This document shows, piece by piece, positions 28,101 through 36,836 of a stretch of 64,000 nucleotides of DNA (within the stretch, counting starts at the first letter, position 1; every line of letters starts with the position of its first letter). Origin of the DNA: CAVZYN01 sp963779515. GTDB taxonomy: Bacteria > Pseudomonadota > Alphaproteobacteria > Rhizobiales > Hyphomicrobiaceae. A program made the position numbers and the translations under genes. A model generated the notes under the pieces. It saw only the letters and a list, made by a program, of their open reading frames with translations. It was not told the origin of the DNA and made no database searches. The stretch covers positions 1 to 64,000 of the forward strand of contig CAVZYN010000005.1 of the NCBI GenBank assembly GCA_963779515.1. The letters run 5' to 3'.

Positions 28101-28690
28101 TTCTGCCGGGACAGCCAAACTTCGACAAACCTGGCGAAGGCGCTGCGGCCGGCGCGCGCAAGCCCGGCCTCGTCATGCCCACGCTCCAGAACCCAGGCGA
28201 TCGCGGCTTCACGGAGCTCTCCAATGAGCTCGGCGACAAGGGCTTTCTCGTCACCACGACGGACGATCTGATCAACTGGGCCCGCACCGGCTCGCTGATG
28301 TGGATGACATTCGGCCTCGCCTGCTGCGCCGTCGAGATGATGCAAGCCTCGATGCCACGCTACGACGTCGAGCGCTTCGGCTTTGCCCCGCGCGCCTCGC
28401 CACGCCAGTCGGACGTCATGATCGTCGCTGGCACACTGACCAACAAAATGGCGCCGGCACTCCGCAAGGTCTACGACCAGATGCCCGAACCCCGCTACGT
28501 CATCTCCATGGGCTCGTGCGCCAATGGCGGCGGCTACTACCACTACTCCTACGCTGTGGTGCGCGGCTGCGACCGCATCGTGCCCGTCGACATCTATGTG
28601 CCCGGCTGCCCGCCGACTGCCGAAGCACTCGTCTACGGCATCCTTCTCCTGCAGAAAAAAATCCGCCGCATCGGAACGATTGAACGGTAA
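28091..28690 (+). CDS. nuoB: NADH-quinone oxidoreductase subunit B
   Basis: The 199-residue subunit that carries the terminal [4Fe-4S] cluster N2 next to the quinone site. Ligands lie in LACCAVEMM (the rare adjacent cysteine pair), GSCANGGGYYHYSY and VPGCPPTAEAL. The N-terminal 45 residues are a variable lead. The start overlaps the end of nuoA. It is followed not by nuoC but by a palindromic element and two paralogous unknown genes, which is not the usual arrangement. Confidence 0.97.
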   Translation: MGLILPGQPNFDKPGEGAAAGARKPGLVMPTLQNPGDRGFTELSNELGDKGFLVTTTDDLINWARTGSLMWMTFGLACCAVEMMQASMPRYDVERFGFAPRASPRQSDVMIVAGTLTNKMAPALRKVYDQMPEPRYVISMGSCANGGGYYHYSYAVVRGCDRIVPVDIYVPGCPPTAEALVYGILLLQKKIRRIGTIER

Positions 28691-28692
28691 GC

Positions 28693-28847
28693 GTAGGTTG
28701 GGTTAGCGCGGTCAAGGTGCCAGTGATTGGCAAGGTAGCCACTCCGCGCGTAACCCAACAAGCCAAGTCCGCTAAAGTATAGGGTTACGCGCGAACGCGG
28801 CGCCGTGGCCCAAGAAAGAACGGGCCGCGCCAACTCAACCTACGGCC
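28693..28847. repeat. Dispersed palindromic element, copy 1
   Basis: GTAGGTTGGGTTAGCGCG (starting 28693) recurs inverted as CGCGTAACCCAAC (about 28747-28760) and again as CAACTCAACCTAC near the right end. The gap between nuoB and the next gene is occupied by this composite. A simpler copy sits at 30309-30376, after nuoC. Elements of this type are scattered through many rhizobial genomes. Confidence 0.7.
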
Positions 28848-28854
28848 ACTCGGA

Positions 28855-29271
28855 ATGACCTTCCTAAAACTCCGCTGCGAACGCGCCTACGTGACGGGCG
28901 CACTTCGAACCACGCTCTCGCTCCGCGAATTCGCCGGCAAGATGAAGCGCATCGGTCTGCAGGCCAAAGTGCTGGATGGCGCGGTGCACATCGACTGTGA
29001 TGGCGCGACGTGGATCTTCGGCGACTGGCAGCCGGATGGCATGTCTCAGACTGGCTGGCTCCGCTTCACCATGGACACCCAGATCGGCGGCCTGAGCCAG
29101 CTTCTCGCCCGTCACGGTATTCGCCACCGTTTCGAGCACTCCCGCCCGCGCGATCTCGACAGCGACGATTTCCGCTGCATCACCAGTTACGACTTCCGCT
29201 GGGCCGATCACTCGCTGAATCCAGGCGCCATCGCGGTTGCCATCGACACCTACGACGAAGCGGTGGCGTGA
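28855..29271 (+). CDS. Unknown protein, first of a paralogous pair in the nuo cluster
   Basis: A 138-residue soluble protein beginning MTFLKLRCERAYVTGALR. I do not recognise a family. It aligns over its whole length with the product of the next gene: shared landmarks are AYVTGA/AYVSGA, WIFGDWQPDG/WFFGEWEPDG, HGIRHRFE in both, and PRDLDSDDFR/PRDQDTDDIR followed by YDFRW/YDYRW. This suggests a fold of about 110 residues with conserved Trp, Asp and a GIRHRFE core. It starts inside the nuo cluster, after a dispersed palindrome, 8 bp before the second copy, so the two are co-expressed with nuoB and nuoC. A complex I accessory or assembly role is a guess from context only. Confidence 0.8.
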   Translation: MTFLKLRCERAYVTGALRTTLSLREFAGKMKRIGLQAKVLDGAVHIDCDGATWIFGDWQPDGMSQTGWLRFTMDTQIGGLSQLLARHGIRHRFEHSRPRDLDSDDFRCITSYDFRWADHSLNPGAIAVAIDTYDEAVA

Positions 29272-29278
29272 GGCGCAC

Positions 29279-29701
29279 ATGGCATTCATGAAATGGCGCA
29301 GCGAAAACGCCTACGTCTCCGGCGCTATCAAGACCAACCTGTCGGCCGGCGGCCTCGCGATGAAACTCAACCGCCACAAGATCCCGGCGACCTACGGACC
29401 AGCCAGCCTCGTCGAATTCACATTCGGCGGCGAAAAATGGTTCTTCGGTGAGTGGGAGCCGGACGGCATCGGCGGCCATCTCGTGTGGATGCGGCCATGC
29501 TTCTCGCAATACGCGGCGAGCCTCAGTGCGCGGCTGGCGATCCACGGCATCCGCCACCGTTTCGAAGTCAGCAGCCCACGCGATCAAGACACCGACGATA
29601 TCCGCGCGGTGACGCGCTATGACTATCGCTGGAACGGCATGGAGAGCGCCGACGCGGCCAACACCGTGCCGGCCATCACGCAATTCGAGGAACAGTTGTG
29701 A
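29279..29701 (+). CDS. Unknown protein, second of a paralogous pair in the nuo cluster
   Basis: The 140-residue paralogue of the preceding gene, with ATG at 29279 (MAFMKWRSENAYVSGA). It preserves the same landmarks: KTNLS, WFFGEWEPDG, HGIRHRFE, SSPRDQDTDD and RYDYRW. Pairwise similarity by eye is moderate, indicating an old duplication rather than a recent one. Its TGA (29699-29701) overlaps the nuoC ATG as TGATG, which ties its translation to nuoC. No signal peptide or membrane span is seen, so it should be cytoplasmic. Function unknown. Confidence 0.85.
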   Translation: MAFMKWRSENAYVSGAIKTNLSAGGLAMKLNRHKIPATYGPASLVEFTFGGEKWFFGEWEPDGIGGHLVWMRPCFSQYAASLSARLAIHGIRHRFEVSSPRDQDTDDIRAVTRYDYRWNGMESADAANTVPAITQFEEQL

Positions 29702-30291
29702 TGACCGCATTGAACGAACTCGCAGCCTCCGTGGCCGCCGCGACCGGCGCCACCGCCAAGTCGGCCTATGGCGAGCTGACCATCACGGTGCAGCGCGATC
29801 AGATCCTGCCGGTGCTGACCAAGCTCCGCGACGATCCGGCCCTCCAGTTCGAGATCCTGATCGACATCTGCGGCGTCGACTATCCGCAGCGCGCCGAGCG
29901 CTTCGACGTCGTCTATCACCTGCTCTCGCCGCGCAAGAACCAGCGTCTGCGCGTCAAGGTCGCGACCGACGAGGCGACGCCGGTGCCGAGCGCGATCCCG
30001 GTCTATCCCGCCGCCAACTGGTACGAGCGCGAAGCCTACGACATGTACGGCATTCTATTCTCGGATCATCCGGATCTCAGGCGCCTGCTCACCGACTACG
30101 GCTTCCAGGGCTATCCCTTGCGCAAGGACTTCCCGCTCACGGGTTACGTCGAAGTCCGCTACGACGACGAGAAAAAGCGCGTCGTCTACGAGCCCGTCAA
30201 ACTCACGCAAGAATTCCGCTCCTTCGACTTCGAAAGCCCCTGGGAAGGCGTCGACTACGTCCTCCCCGGCGACGAAAAAGCCAAGCAGTAA
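29701..30291 (+). CDS. nuoC: NADH-quinone oxidoreductase subunit C
   Basis: The 196-residue 30-kDa subunit of the hydrophilic arm, containing the family signature FDVVYHLLSPRKNQRLRVKV and the YEREAYDMYGILFSDHPDLRRLLTDYGF block that precedes GYPLRKDFPLTGY. The ATG at 29701 overlaps the upstream stop; GTG at 29698 is an alternative giving one more residue. It is not fused to NuoD, unlike in some bacteria. After it lie a dispersed palindrome and three genes unrelated to complex I before nuoD. Confidence 0.96.
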   Translation: MTALNELAASVAAATGATAKSAYGELTITVQRDQILPVLTKLRDDPALQFEILIDICGVDYPQRAERFDVVYHLLSPRKNQRLRVKVATDEATPVPSAIPVYPAANWYEREAYDMYGILFSDHPDLRRLLTDYGFQGYPLRKDFPLTGYVEVRYDDEKKRVVYEPVKLTQEFRSFDFESPWEGVDYVLPGDEKAKQ

Positions 30292-30308
30292 GTGCCCTCG
30301 GAGCACTT

Positions 30309-30376
30309 GTAGGTTGGGTTAGCGCGCCACCGGTGTTTGATCGGGTCAAGTCGTCAGCGCCCGCGTAACCCAACAA
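30309..30376. repeat. Dispersed palindromic element, copy 2
   Basis: GTAGGTTGGGTTAGCGCG at 30309-30326 is followed after about 36 nt by its near-complement GCGTAACCCAACAA (30363-30376). It shares its arms with copy 1 at 28693-28847. It lies just after nuoC. Confidence 0.75.
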
Positions 30377-30422
30377 CTTTTGTTCCAACGACTTGGCGAA
30401 TTCACGACGTCACGGTTCCTCG

Positions 30423-30842
30423 ATGAAACCCACCCTCGCCCCCGGCGCCACCGCCACCCACACATTTTTCGTCACCGGCGCGCAGACCGTGCCGCGCCTG
30501 CCGATCGGCAACGAGCTCTTCACCGACATCCCGCACGTCCTTGCGACCGCGAACATGATCGCCATGATGGAAGCCACGGCCACCAAGACCCTCGCCCCGC
30601 ACATGGACGCCAACGAAGGCTCCCTCGGCATCCTCGTCAACGTCACGCATCTGGCCGCAACCGTTCCCGGCCAGACCGTCACCGTGACTGCCGAAATCAC
30701 CGCCGTCGAAGGCCGCAAGATCACGTTCAAAGTCTCGGCCCACGACGGCCTCGACAAGATCGGCGAAGGCACCCACCAGCGCATGATCGTCCCCTGGGAC
30801 CGCTTCAAGGCCAGCGTCGCCGCAAAGGCGGCCAAGGTTTAA
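30423..30842 (+). CDS. Hotdog-fold thioesterase, FlK-like
   Basis: A 139-residue hotdog protein beginning MKPTLAPGATATHTFFV. It resembles the fluoroacetyl-CoA thioesterase (FlK)-like group: the helix ATANMIAMMEATATKTL holds the likely catalytic Glu, and GILVNVTHLAATVPGQTVTV the histidine-bearing strand. A THxRMIV-type ending (GTHQRMIVPW) is also typical. Real substrates of most members are unknown acyl-CoAs. The ATG at 30423 is preferred; an upstream frame to 30393 adds a polar lead. It lies between nuoC and nuoD, so is probably read through from the nuo promoter. Confidence 0.8.
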   Translation: MKPTLAPGATATHTFFVTGAQTVPRLPIGNELFTDIPHVLATANMIAMMEATATKTLAPHMDANEGSLGILVNVTHLAATVPGQTVTVTAEITAVEGRKITFKVSAHDGLDKIGEGTHQRMIVPWDRFKASVAAKAAKV

Positions 30843-30846
30843 CCGA

Positions 30847-31320
30847 GTGGTTGATATGATTGCGCCAGGCCCAATATTGGTCGTTGCGCTCGGTGCGAGC
30901 AACACGGCCGGTTACGGCATTGGAACAGAGTTCGCTTATCCCGCCGTCGTCGAGCGTCTCCTCCGGGAGCGCGGCCTCAACGTGAAGGTCAAGAACGCTG
31001 GCGTTTCGGGCAACACCACGGCCCAGATGCTTGCGCGCCTGGACGAGGCCGTTCCGTCCGGTACAGGCCTTGTGCTCTTCCAGCCCGGGAGCAACGATGC
31101 CCGGCGCGGAATTCCTGATGCCGAACGAGAGCGCAATATCGCAACAATCACGGAGCAACTCGTTGCCCGCGGCGCGCGGGTCCTCCGTGTTGCCGCCGCC
31201 TTCGAGGCCGTGCCTCCGGGCAATCTACAGGCCGATGGCATTCACTTCACCGAACGCGGCCACGAACTGATTGCGATGCATCTGCTGGAGGCCGTGACCA
31301 GCGCCATCGCCGGCCAATAA
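30847..31320 (+). CDS. SGNH/GDSL-type hydrolase
   Basis: A 157-residue lipase/esterase-fold protein. Block I is VVALGASNTAGYGI (nucleophilic Ser, with GAS in place of the usual GDS), block II NAGVSGNTT, block III QPGSNDARRG and block V DGIHFTERGH with the catalytic Asp and His. It is shorter than TesA-type enzymes (about 180-200 residues) and lacks a signal peptide, so it should be cytoplasmic. The start is GTG at 30847, 4 nt after the thioesterase stop; ATG at 30856 is an alternative. Tight spacing links it to the thioesterase gene. Confidence 0.8.
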   Translation: MVDMIAPGPILVVALGASNTAGYGIGTEFAYPAVVERLLRERGLNVKVKNAGVSGNTTAQMLARLDEAVPSGTGLVLFQPGSNDARRGIPDAERERNIATITEQLVARGARVLRVAAAFEAVPPGNLQADGIHFTERGHELIAMHLLEAVTSAIAGQ

Positions 31321-31401
31321 TGCTGCCTACCTGCCGATTGGCTTGGGTCCTGCGGCCGTGCTACGTTTGCTTAAAAGCAATCGGTCACCAGGATTGGTGC
31401 C

Positions 31402-31974
31402 ATGACCGCCCACGCATTGATGTTCGTCGACAAGCCGACGTTCTACCGTTTCATCCAGACGGCGGACGAGCAGCATCGCTATGAGTACGTGCGGGGGTGG
31501 ATCATGCAGCAACAGGCGGGCGGCACACGGAAGCACACACAAATTGCGACGCGATTTTCGGCCGTTCTGGTGCAAGCGCTTGATCCGAATGTTTGGATCG
31601 TAACGGGGCCAGACCGTGCCGCCGACATGGGCGATACCGTGCGCTATGCCGATGCGATGGTCGAGCGGGCGGATACGGCGACCGGTGACAGCCTACGTAC
31701 CGAACATCCCACACTTGTTTTGGAGGTTCTATCACCATCATCGGAGGAGCGCGATCTGTCGATCAAGCCCGCCGAATACATGAGGCTGGAGTTGCTCGAC
31801 ACTTACATCGTCGCGAGCCAGGACGAGGTCCTGTGCTACATATGGCAACGGCAGACGGATGGCACGTTCTCCCATGAACCTCAAATGCTCAAAGGCCGCG
31901 ACCAGGTGATCCAGGTCCCGGCACTGGGGGTTGCGATCCCGCTCGCCGAGGTCTATCGAGGCATCGACGTTTGA
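31402..31974 (+). CDS. Uma2-family (DUF820) putative endonuclease-fold protein
   Basis: The 190-residue protein matches the Uma2/DUF820 group, a PD-(D/E)XK nuclease-like fold: HRYEYVRGWI at the start, RYADAMVERAD supplying the acidic residue, HPTLVLEVLSPSSEERD with the catalytic Glu, and DLSIKPAEYMRL with the lysine. Family members are abundant in cyanobacteria and scattered elsewhere, often horizontally moved, and their role is unclear. Here it sits 17 bp before nuoD, so it interrupts a housekeeping operon. Confidence 0.85.
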   Translation: MTAHALMFVDKPTFYRFIQTADEQHRYEYVRGWIMQQQAGGTRKHTQIATRFSAVLVQALDPNVWIVTGPDRAADMGDTVRYADAMVERADTATGDSLRTEHPTLVLEVLSPSSEERDLSIKPAEYMRLELLDTYIVASQDEVLCYIWQRQTDGTFSHEPQMLKGRDQVIQVPALGVAIPLAEVYRGIDV

Positions 31975-31991
31975 GAAATAGGGCCTAAAAC

Positions 31992-33182
31992 GTGCCAGAA
32001 ACCGAAATCCGCAATTTCAACATCAACTTCGGCCCGCAGCACCCGGCCGCCCACGGCGTGCTCCGCCTCGTGCTGGAGCTTGACGGCGAGGTCGTGGAGC
32101 GCGTCGATCCGCACATCGGCCTCCTGCATCGCGGCACGGAAAAGCTGATCGAGCACAAGACGTATCTGCAGGCGATCGGCTATTTCGACCGGCTCGATTA
32201 CGTCGCGCCGATGAATCAGGAGCACGCCTTCTGCCTCGCCGCGGAAAAGCTGCTCGGTCTCGAGATCCCCTACCGCGCCCAGCTGATCCGCGTGCTCTAC
32301 TCCGAGATCGGCCGCATTCTCTCGCATCTCCTCAACGTCACCACGCAAGCGATGGACGTCGGCGCGCTAACGCCACCGCTGTGGGGCTTCGAGGAACGCG
32401 AGAAGCTGATGGTGTTCTATGAGCGCGCTTCCGGCTCGCGCATGCACGCCAAATACTTCCGCATCGGCGGCGTACATCAGGATCTCCCAACAAAACTCGT
32501 CGAGGACATCCAGGCCTGGATCGCGCCGTTCCTGAAAGTGGTCGACGACATCGAGGGGCTACTCTCCGACAACCGCATCTTCAAGCAGCGCAACGTCGAT
32601 ATCGGCGTCGTCTCGCTCGACGAATGCTTCAAGTGGGGTTTCTCCGGCGTGATGGTGCGCGGCTCGGGCGCGGCCTGGGACCTGCGCAAGATCCAGCCCT
32701 ACGAGTGCTACTCGGAACTCGAGTTCGACATCCCCGTAGGCAAGAACGGCGACTGCTACGACCGCTACCATCTGCGCGTCGAGGAGATGCGCCAATCCGC
32801 GCGCATCATGCAGCAGTGCTGCGCCAAGTTACTATCACCCGCCGGCCAAGGCCCCGTGACGACCAACGACAAAAAGGTCGTGCCGCCAACGCGCGGAGAA
32901 ATGAAGCAATCGATGGAAGCGCTGATCCATCACTTCAAGCTCTACACCGAAGGCTTCCACGTGCCGCCCGGCGAAGTCTACGCCTGCGTCGAGGCACCGA
33001 AGGGCGAGTTCGGCGTCTATCTCGTCGCCGACGGCTCCAACAAGCCCTATCGCTGCCACATCCGCGCGCCGGGCTTCCCGCATCTGCAAGCCATGGATGC
33101 CATCAACCGCGGCCACATGCTCGCCGACGTCAGCGCCATCCTCGGCTCCCTCGACATCGTCTTCGGCGAGATCGATCGGTAA
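31992..33182 (+). CDS. nuoD: NADH-quinone oxidoreductase subunit D
   Basis: The 396-residue 49-kDa subunit that forms the quinone pocket with NuoB. FNINFGPQHPAAHGVLRLV, VDPHIGLLHRGTEKLIE and the final DIVFGEIDR are all diagnostic. GTG at 31992 is the start (VPETEIRNFN). It is complete and normal. The next gene is a small membrane protein 0 nt away, and then a minus-strand efflux operon: nuoE does not follow. Confidence 0.97.
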   Translation: MPETEIRNFNINFGPQHPAAHGVLRLVLELDGEVVERVDPHIGLLHRGTEKLIEHKTYLQAIGYFDRLDYVAPMNQEHAFCLAAEKLLGLEIPYRAQLIRVLYSEIGRILSHLLNVTTQAMDVGALTPPLWGFEEREKLMVFYERASGSRMHAKYFRIGGVHQDLPTKLVEDIQAWIAPFLKVVDDIEGLLSDNRIFKQRNVDIGVVSLDECFKWGFSGVMVRGSGAAWDLRKIQPYECYSELEFDIPVGKNGDCYDRYHLRVEEMRQSARIMQQCCAKLLSPAGQGPVTTNDKKVVPPTRGEMKQSMEALIHHFKLYTEGFHVPPGEVYACVEAPKGEFGVYLVADGSNKPYRCHIRAPGFPHLQAMDAINRGHMLADVSAILGSLDIVFGEIDR

Positions 33183-33422
33183 ATGACGCAGACCATCGGA
33201 ACAACGCTGGGATGGTTTGCGCTGGTGCTTCTGATATCGCTCGCGGCACGCCGCGGCGCGACCACAGCGCGTGGCGTGCTCTATGGTATGGCAGCTGGAG
33301 CGATCGGCACATTCGCCTTGCACGTGCTCGCCGGCTTCTTGGCGAACGTTTTGCCCGTCGGGCAGATGGATTTCTACCTCGCCCGCAAGCTACACGATTT
33401 CGGATTGATCACCGCGCGTTGA
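33183..33422 (+). CDS. Small membrane protein after nuoD
   Basis: A 79-residue ORF whose ATG follows the nuoD TAA without any gap, so translation is probably coupled. Two hydrophobic segments (TLGWFALVLLISLAA and GMAAGAIGTFALHVLAGFLANVL) suggest a membrane hairpin with a C-terminal polar tail. I do not recognise the family. It could be an accessory complex I subunit or simply the last gene of the transcript. Confidence 0.6.
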   Translation: MTQTIGTTLGWFALVLLISLAARRGATTARGVLYGMAAGAIGTFALHVLAGFLANVLPVGQMDFYLARKLHDFGLITAR

Positions 33423-33602
33423 AATCACCCGGTCGCGAACCGGTCCTGACAAAATCCGCTTCGGAGTGACGCCCGAGATCAGCAGTCCTGAGATCTGGCG
33501 CAAGGCGCGTTTTCATGCCTCTCGCTGAAATCTATTGCGACACGCCGCTCGGGCTGGGAAGCCGAAACGCAAGCGCCACCGCGGATGATCAATAGGTAAC
33601 GC

Positions 33603-36600
33603 TCACTCCGCCGCCGCCAGCATGGGCTCCGGCACCGCCTGTGCCGCTGCTGCCAACGCCGCCGCACGCCGCGCCTTCCGCGTCGTCAACCGCCGGATCA
33701 CCACGTAGAACACCGGCGTGAACAGCAGCCCGAACAGCGTCACGCCGATCATGCCCCAGAACACCGCGGTCCCGAGTGCGACGCGCAGCTCCGCCCCCGC
33801 GCCCTGCGCGATGTAGAGCGGGATCACCCCGAGCGTGAACGCCAGCGACGTCATCAAGATCGGCCGCAGCCGCATGCGGCACGATTCGACCGCCGCATCG
33901 ACGATCCCCATACCGCGCTCTTCCAGCTGCTTGGCGAACTCGATGATCAAAATCGCGTTCTTCGCCGCCAATCCTATGAGCACCACGAACCCGATCTGGG
34001 TCAGGATGTTGATGTCGCGTCCATGCCACCACACCCCGAACGTCGCCGAGAGCAGACACATCGGCACGATCAGCATGATCGCGAGCGGCAGCGACCAGCT
34101 TTCATATTGCGCGGCGAGCGCAAGGAACACGAACAGCACTGAGAAGATGAAGATGTAATAGCCCGTCCGCCCAACCTTCTTTTCCTGGTACGACAAATCG
34201 GTCCACTCGTACCCAATCCCCTCCGGCAACGACCGCTGCGCCAACTCTTCCATGATCTGCAGCGCCTGCCCCGAACTGACGCCTGGCTTCGCCGACCCGT
34301 TGATCTCGACCGTCGGAAACAGATTATAGCGCGGCACCCGCTCCGGCCCCGCAACTTCGCGGAACGTCACGAGACTGCCAAGCGGCACCATTGCGCCTTC
34401 CGTCGAGCGCACGCGGATCTTCGCCACGTTATCCGCATTCAGGCGGAACTCGCCTTCGGCTTGCGCCGTCACCCGGTATGTCCGCCCGAACATGTTGAAG
34501 TCGTTGACGTAGGCTGAGCCCATGTACACGCGCATGGCCTCGAAAATGCGATCGACCGGCACTTTCAGCATCTGCGCCTTCACGCGATCGACATCGACGA
34601 ACACCTGCGGCGTCCCCGCCTGGAACGTCGTGAAGGCGTTCTGGATCTGCGGATGCCGGTTGATCTCCTGAATGAAGGTCTGCGCCGTCCGCGCGAGTTC
34701 TTCCGGATCGAGCCCGAGCTTGTCCTGCAATCGCATCGAGAACCCAGCCGAAGAGCCGATCCCGCGCACCGGCGGCGGGATGAACACCAGCATGTTCGCT
34801 TCCTGGATCTGGCTGAGCCGCCGGCGCAAGTCCTGCGCCACTTTGTCGACGCTCAACCCGTCTTTGATCCGTTCCTCGAAGTCCTTCAGAATGACGAAGA
34901 ACGAGCCCGCATTGGTCGCGTTGGTGAAGGTCGCGCCGTTGCGGCCGGTCGAAGGCGCGGAGTGCTTGACACCCGGCGTCGTCAGAATGATCTCGTTTGC
35001 GCGGCGCACGATCTCGTCGGTCCGCGGCAGCGAGGCACCCGCCGGCAGCTGCGCCGAGACGATCATGATGCCGCGATCGAGTGTCGGAATGAACCCTGTC
35101 GGTGTCTGCTGCAACAGCCACCATGCGACGCCGATCAACCCGGCATACCCGAGCAACACCACGGGCCACACCTTCGCCAGCCCGCGGACCAACTTGCCAT
35201 AGCCGTTCTCCAATCGGACGAACAGCCAGTTGAACCCGCCGAAAAACCAATCTAGCGGACGCAGCAGCAGCGGCCGACGCGCATGATGGTCATGTGGCTT
35301 GAACAGGATCGCCGCCAGCGCTGGCGAAAGCGTCAAAGACACAAACGCGGATATGATCGTCGCCGTCGCGATCGTCACCGCGAACTGGCGATAGAACTGT
35401 CCCGTGATGCCCGTGACGAAGGCGGTCGGGATGAACACCGCCGAGAGCACGAGCGCGATCGCAATGAGTGCCGCGCCCACCTCGTCCATCGACGCCTTGG
35501 CGGCCTCGATCGGCCTCATGCCATCCTTGAGCTTACGCTCGACATTCTCCACCACGACGATCGCATCGTCCACCACGATGCCGACCGCCAGCACCAGGCC
35601 GAACAGCGTCAGCATGTTGAGGGTGTAACCGAGCACCTGCATCATCACGAACGTGCCGATCAGCGAAATCGGGATCGCGATCACGGGAATGATCGTCGCT
35701 CGCCACGTCTGCAGGAACAGCATGACAACCAGCACGACCAGCACGACCGCTTCCGCGATCGAGATGTAGAGCGCCTTGATCGACGACTCGATGAACTCCG
35801 TCGGGTTGTACGTAATGCGATATTCGAGCCCCTTCGGGAAGCTCTGCGACACCTCCGCCATGGTCTTCTTGATCGCCTTGGCGGCATCGAGCGCGTTCGA
35901 CCCCGGCTGTTGCTGCACCGCCAGCACCGTCGCCGGGAAGCGATCCATGTAGCCGTACGTCGAATAGTTCAGCGCGCCGAGTTCCGCGCGCGCGACATCG
36001 CGCAAGCGCACCACGCGGCCATCCGCGCCCGACTTCACGATGATGTCCGAGAACTCATCCGCCGACCGCAGCCGGCCCTTCAACTGCAACGATACTTGAA
36101 ACGCGTTCTTGCTCTCGACGGGCGGCTCGCCAATCGTCCCGCCCGCCACCTGCACGTTCTGCTGACGCAAGGCGTTCAAAACTTCTTCCGCAGTCAAACC
36201 GCGCAGCGCGATCTTCTCGGGATCAAGCCAGATCCGCATCGCATACTCGCGCGACCCGAACAGATTGACGTCGCCGACGCCGTCGATGCGCATCAGCTTG
36301 TCGCGCACGTTGAGCAGCGCGTAATTGGAGATATAGACCTGATCGTAGGTCTTGTCGGGCGAGATCAAATGCACCGCCATTAGGAAATCGGCCGACCGCT
36401 TGCGCACCTGCACACCGTTGCGCCGCACTTCTTCCGGTAGCCGCCGCTCCGCCTGCGCGACGCGGTTTTGAACGAGCGTCTGCGCCTTGTCGATATCGAC
36501 GCCGATATCGAACGACACCGTGATGTTGAGCCCGCCGTCCGCCGTCGCCTGCGAGTACATGTAGATCATGTTCTCGACGCCATTGATCTCTTGCTCGATC

Positions 36601-36797
36601 GGGGCGGCGACCGTATCGGCCACCGTCTGCGCGCTGGCCCCCGGATAGCTGGTCGAGACGATCACCGTTGGCGGCGCGATTTCAGGCAACTGGTTGAGGC
36701 CAAGACCGACGTATGCGATGCCACCGACGATCACGAGAAAGAGCGAAAGCACCGCGGCAAAGATTGGGCGACGGATGAAGAAGTGACTGAGCGTCAT
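33603..36797 (-). CDS. RND efflux pump inner-membrane permease (HAE1 family)
   Basis: A 1,064-residue AcrB/MexB-like drug-proton antiporter. It starts MTLSHFFIRRPIFAAVLSLF, carries the TM4 proton-relay aspartates in GIVVDDAIVVVENVERKL, and ends the transport core with GLAAKNAILIIEFAKQL. Twelve spans and two large periplasmic porter loops are expected and visible as hydrophobic blocks. It should export hydrophobic compounds across both membranes with its adaptor and an outer-membrane channel. The adaptor gene lies directly upstream (40 bp); no TolC-like gene is nearby. Confidence 0.95.
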   Translation of the reverse strand: MTLSHFFIRRPIFAAVLSLFLVIVGGIAYVGLGLNQLPEIAPPTVIVSTSYPGASAQTVADTVAAPIEQEINGVENMIYMYSQATADGGLNITVSFDIGVDIDKAQTLVQNRVAQAERRLPEEVRRNGVQVRKRSADFLMAVHLISPDKTYDQVYISNYALLNVRDKLMRIDGVGDVNLFGSREYAMRIWLDPEKIALRGLTAEEVLNALRQQNVQVAGGTIGEPPVESKNAFQVSLQLKGRLRSADEFSDIIVKSGADGRVVRLRDVARAELGALNYSTYGYMDRFPATVLAVQQQPGSNALDAAKAIKKTMAEVSQSFPKGLEYRITYNPTEFIESSIKALYISIAEAVVLVVLVVMLFLQTWRATIIPVIAIPISLIGTFVMMQVLGYTLNMLTLFGLVLAVGIVVDDAIVVVENVERKLKDGMRPIEAAKASMDEVGAALIAIALVLSAVFIPTAFVTGITGQFYRQFAVTIATATIISAFVSLTLSPALAAILFKPHDHHARRPLLLRPLDWFFGGFNWLFVRLENGYGKLVRGLAKVWPVVLLGYAGLIGVAWWLLQQTPTGFIPTLDRGIMIVSAQLPAGASLPRTDEIVRRANEIILTTPGVKHSAPSTGRNGATFTNATNAGSFFVILKDFEERIKDGLSVDKVAQDLRRRLSQIQEANMLVFIPPPVRGIGSSAGFSMRLQDKLGLDPEELARTAQTFIQEINRHPQIQNAFTTFQAGTPQVFVDVDRVKAQMLKVPVDRIFEAMRVYMGSAYVNDFNMFGRTYRVTAQAEGEFRLNADNVAKIRVRSTEGAMVPLGSLVTFREVAGPERVPRYNLFPTVEINGSAKPGVSSGQALQIMEELAQRSLPEGIGYEWTDLSYQEKKVGRTGYYIFIFSVLFVFLALAAQYESWSLPLAIMLIVPMCLLSATFGVWWHGRDINILTQIGFVVLIGLAAKNAILIIEFAKQLEERGMGIVDAAVESCRMRLRPILMTSLAFTLGVIPLYIAQGAGAELRVALGTAVFWGMIGVTLFGLLFTPVFYVVIRRLTTRKARRAAALAAAAQAVPEPMLAAAE

Positions 36798-36836
36798 AAA
36801 TGCAGGCTCCCGATCGCGCTGTGTCTACGTCAGCGG

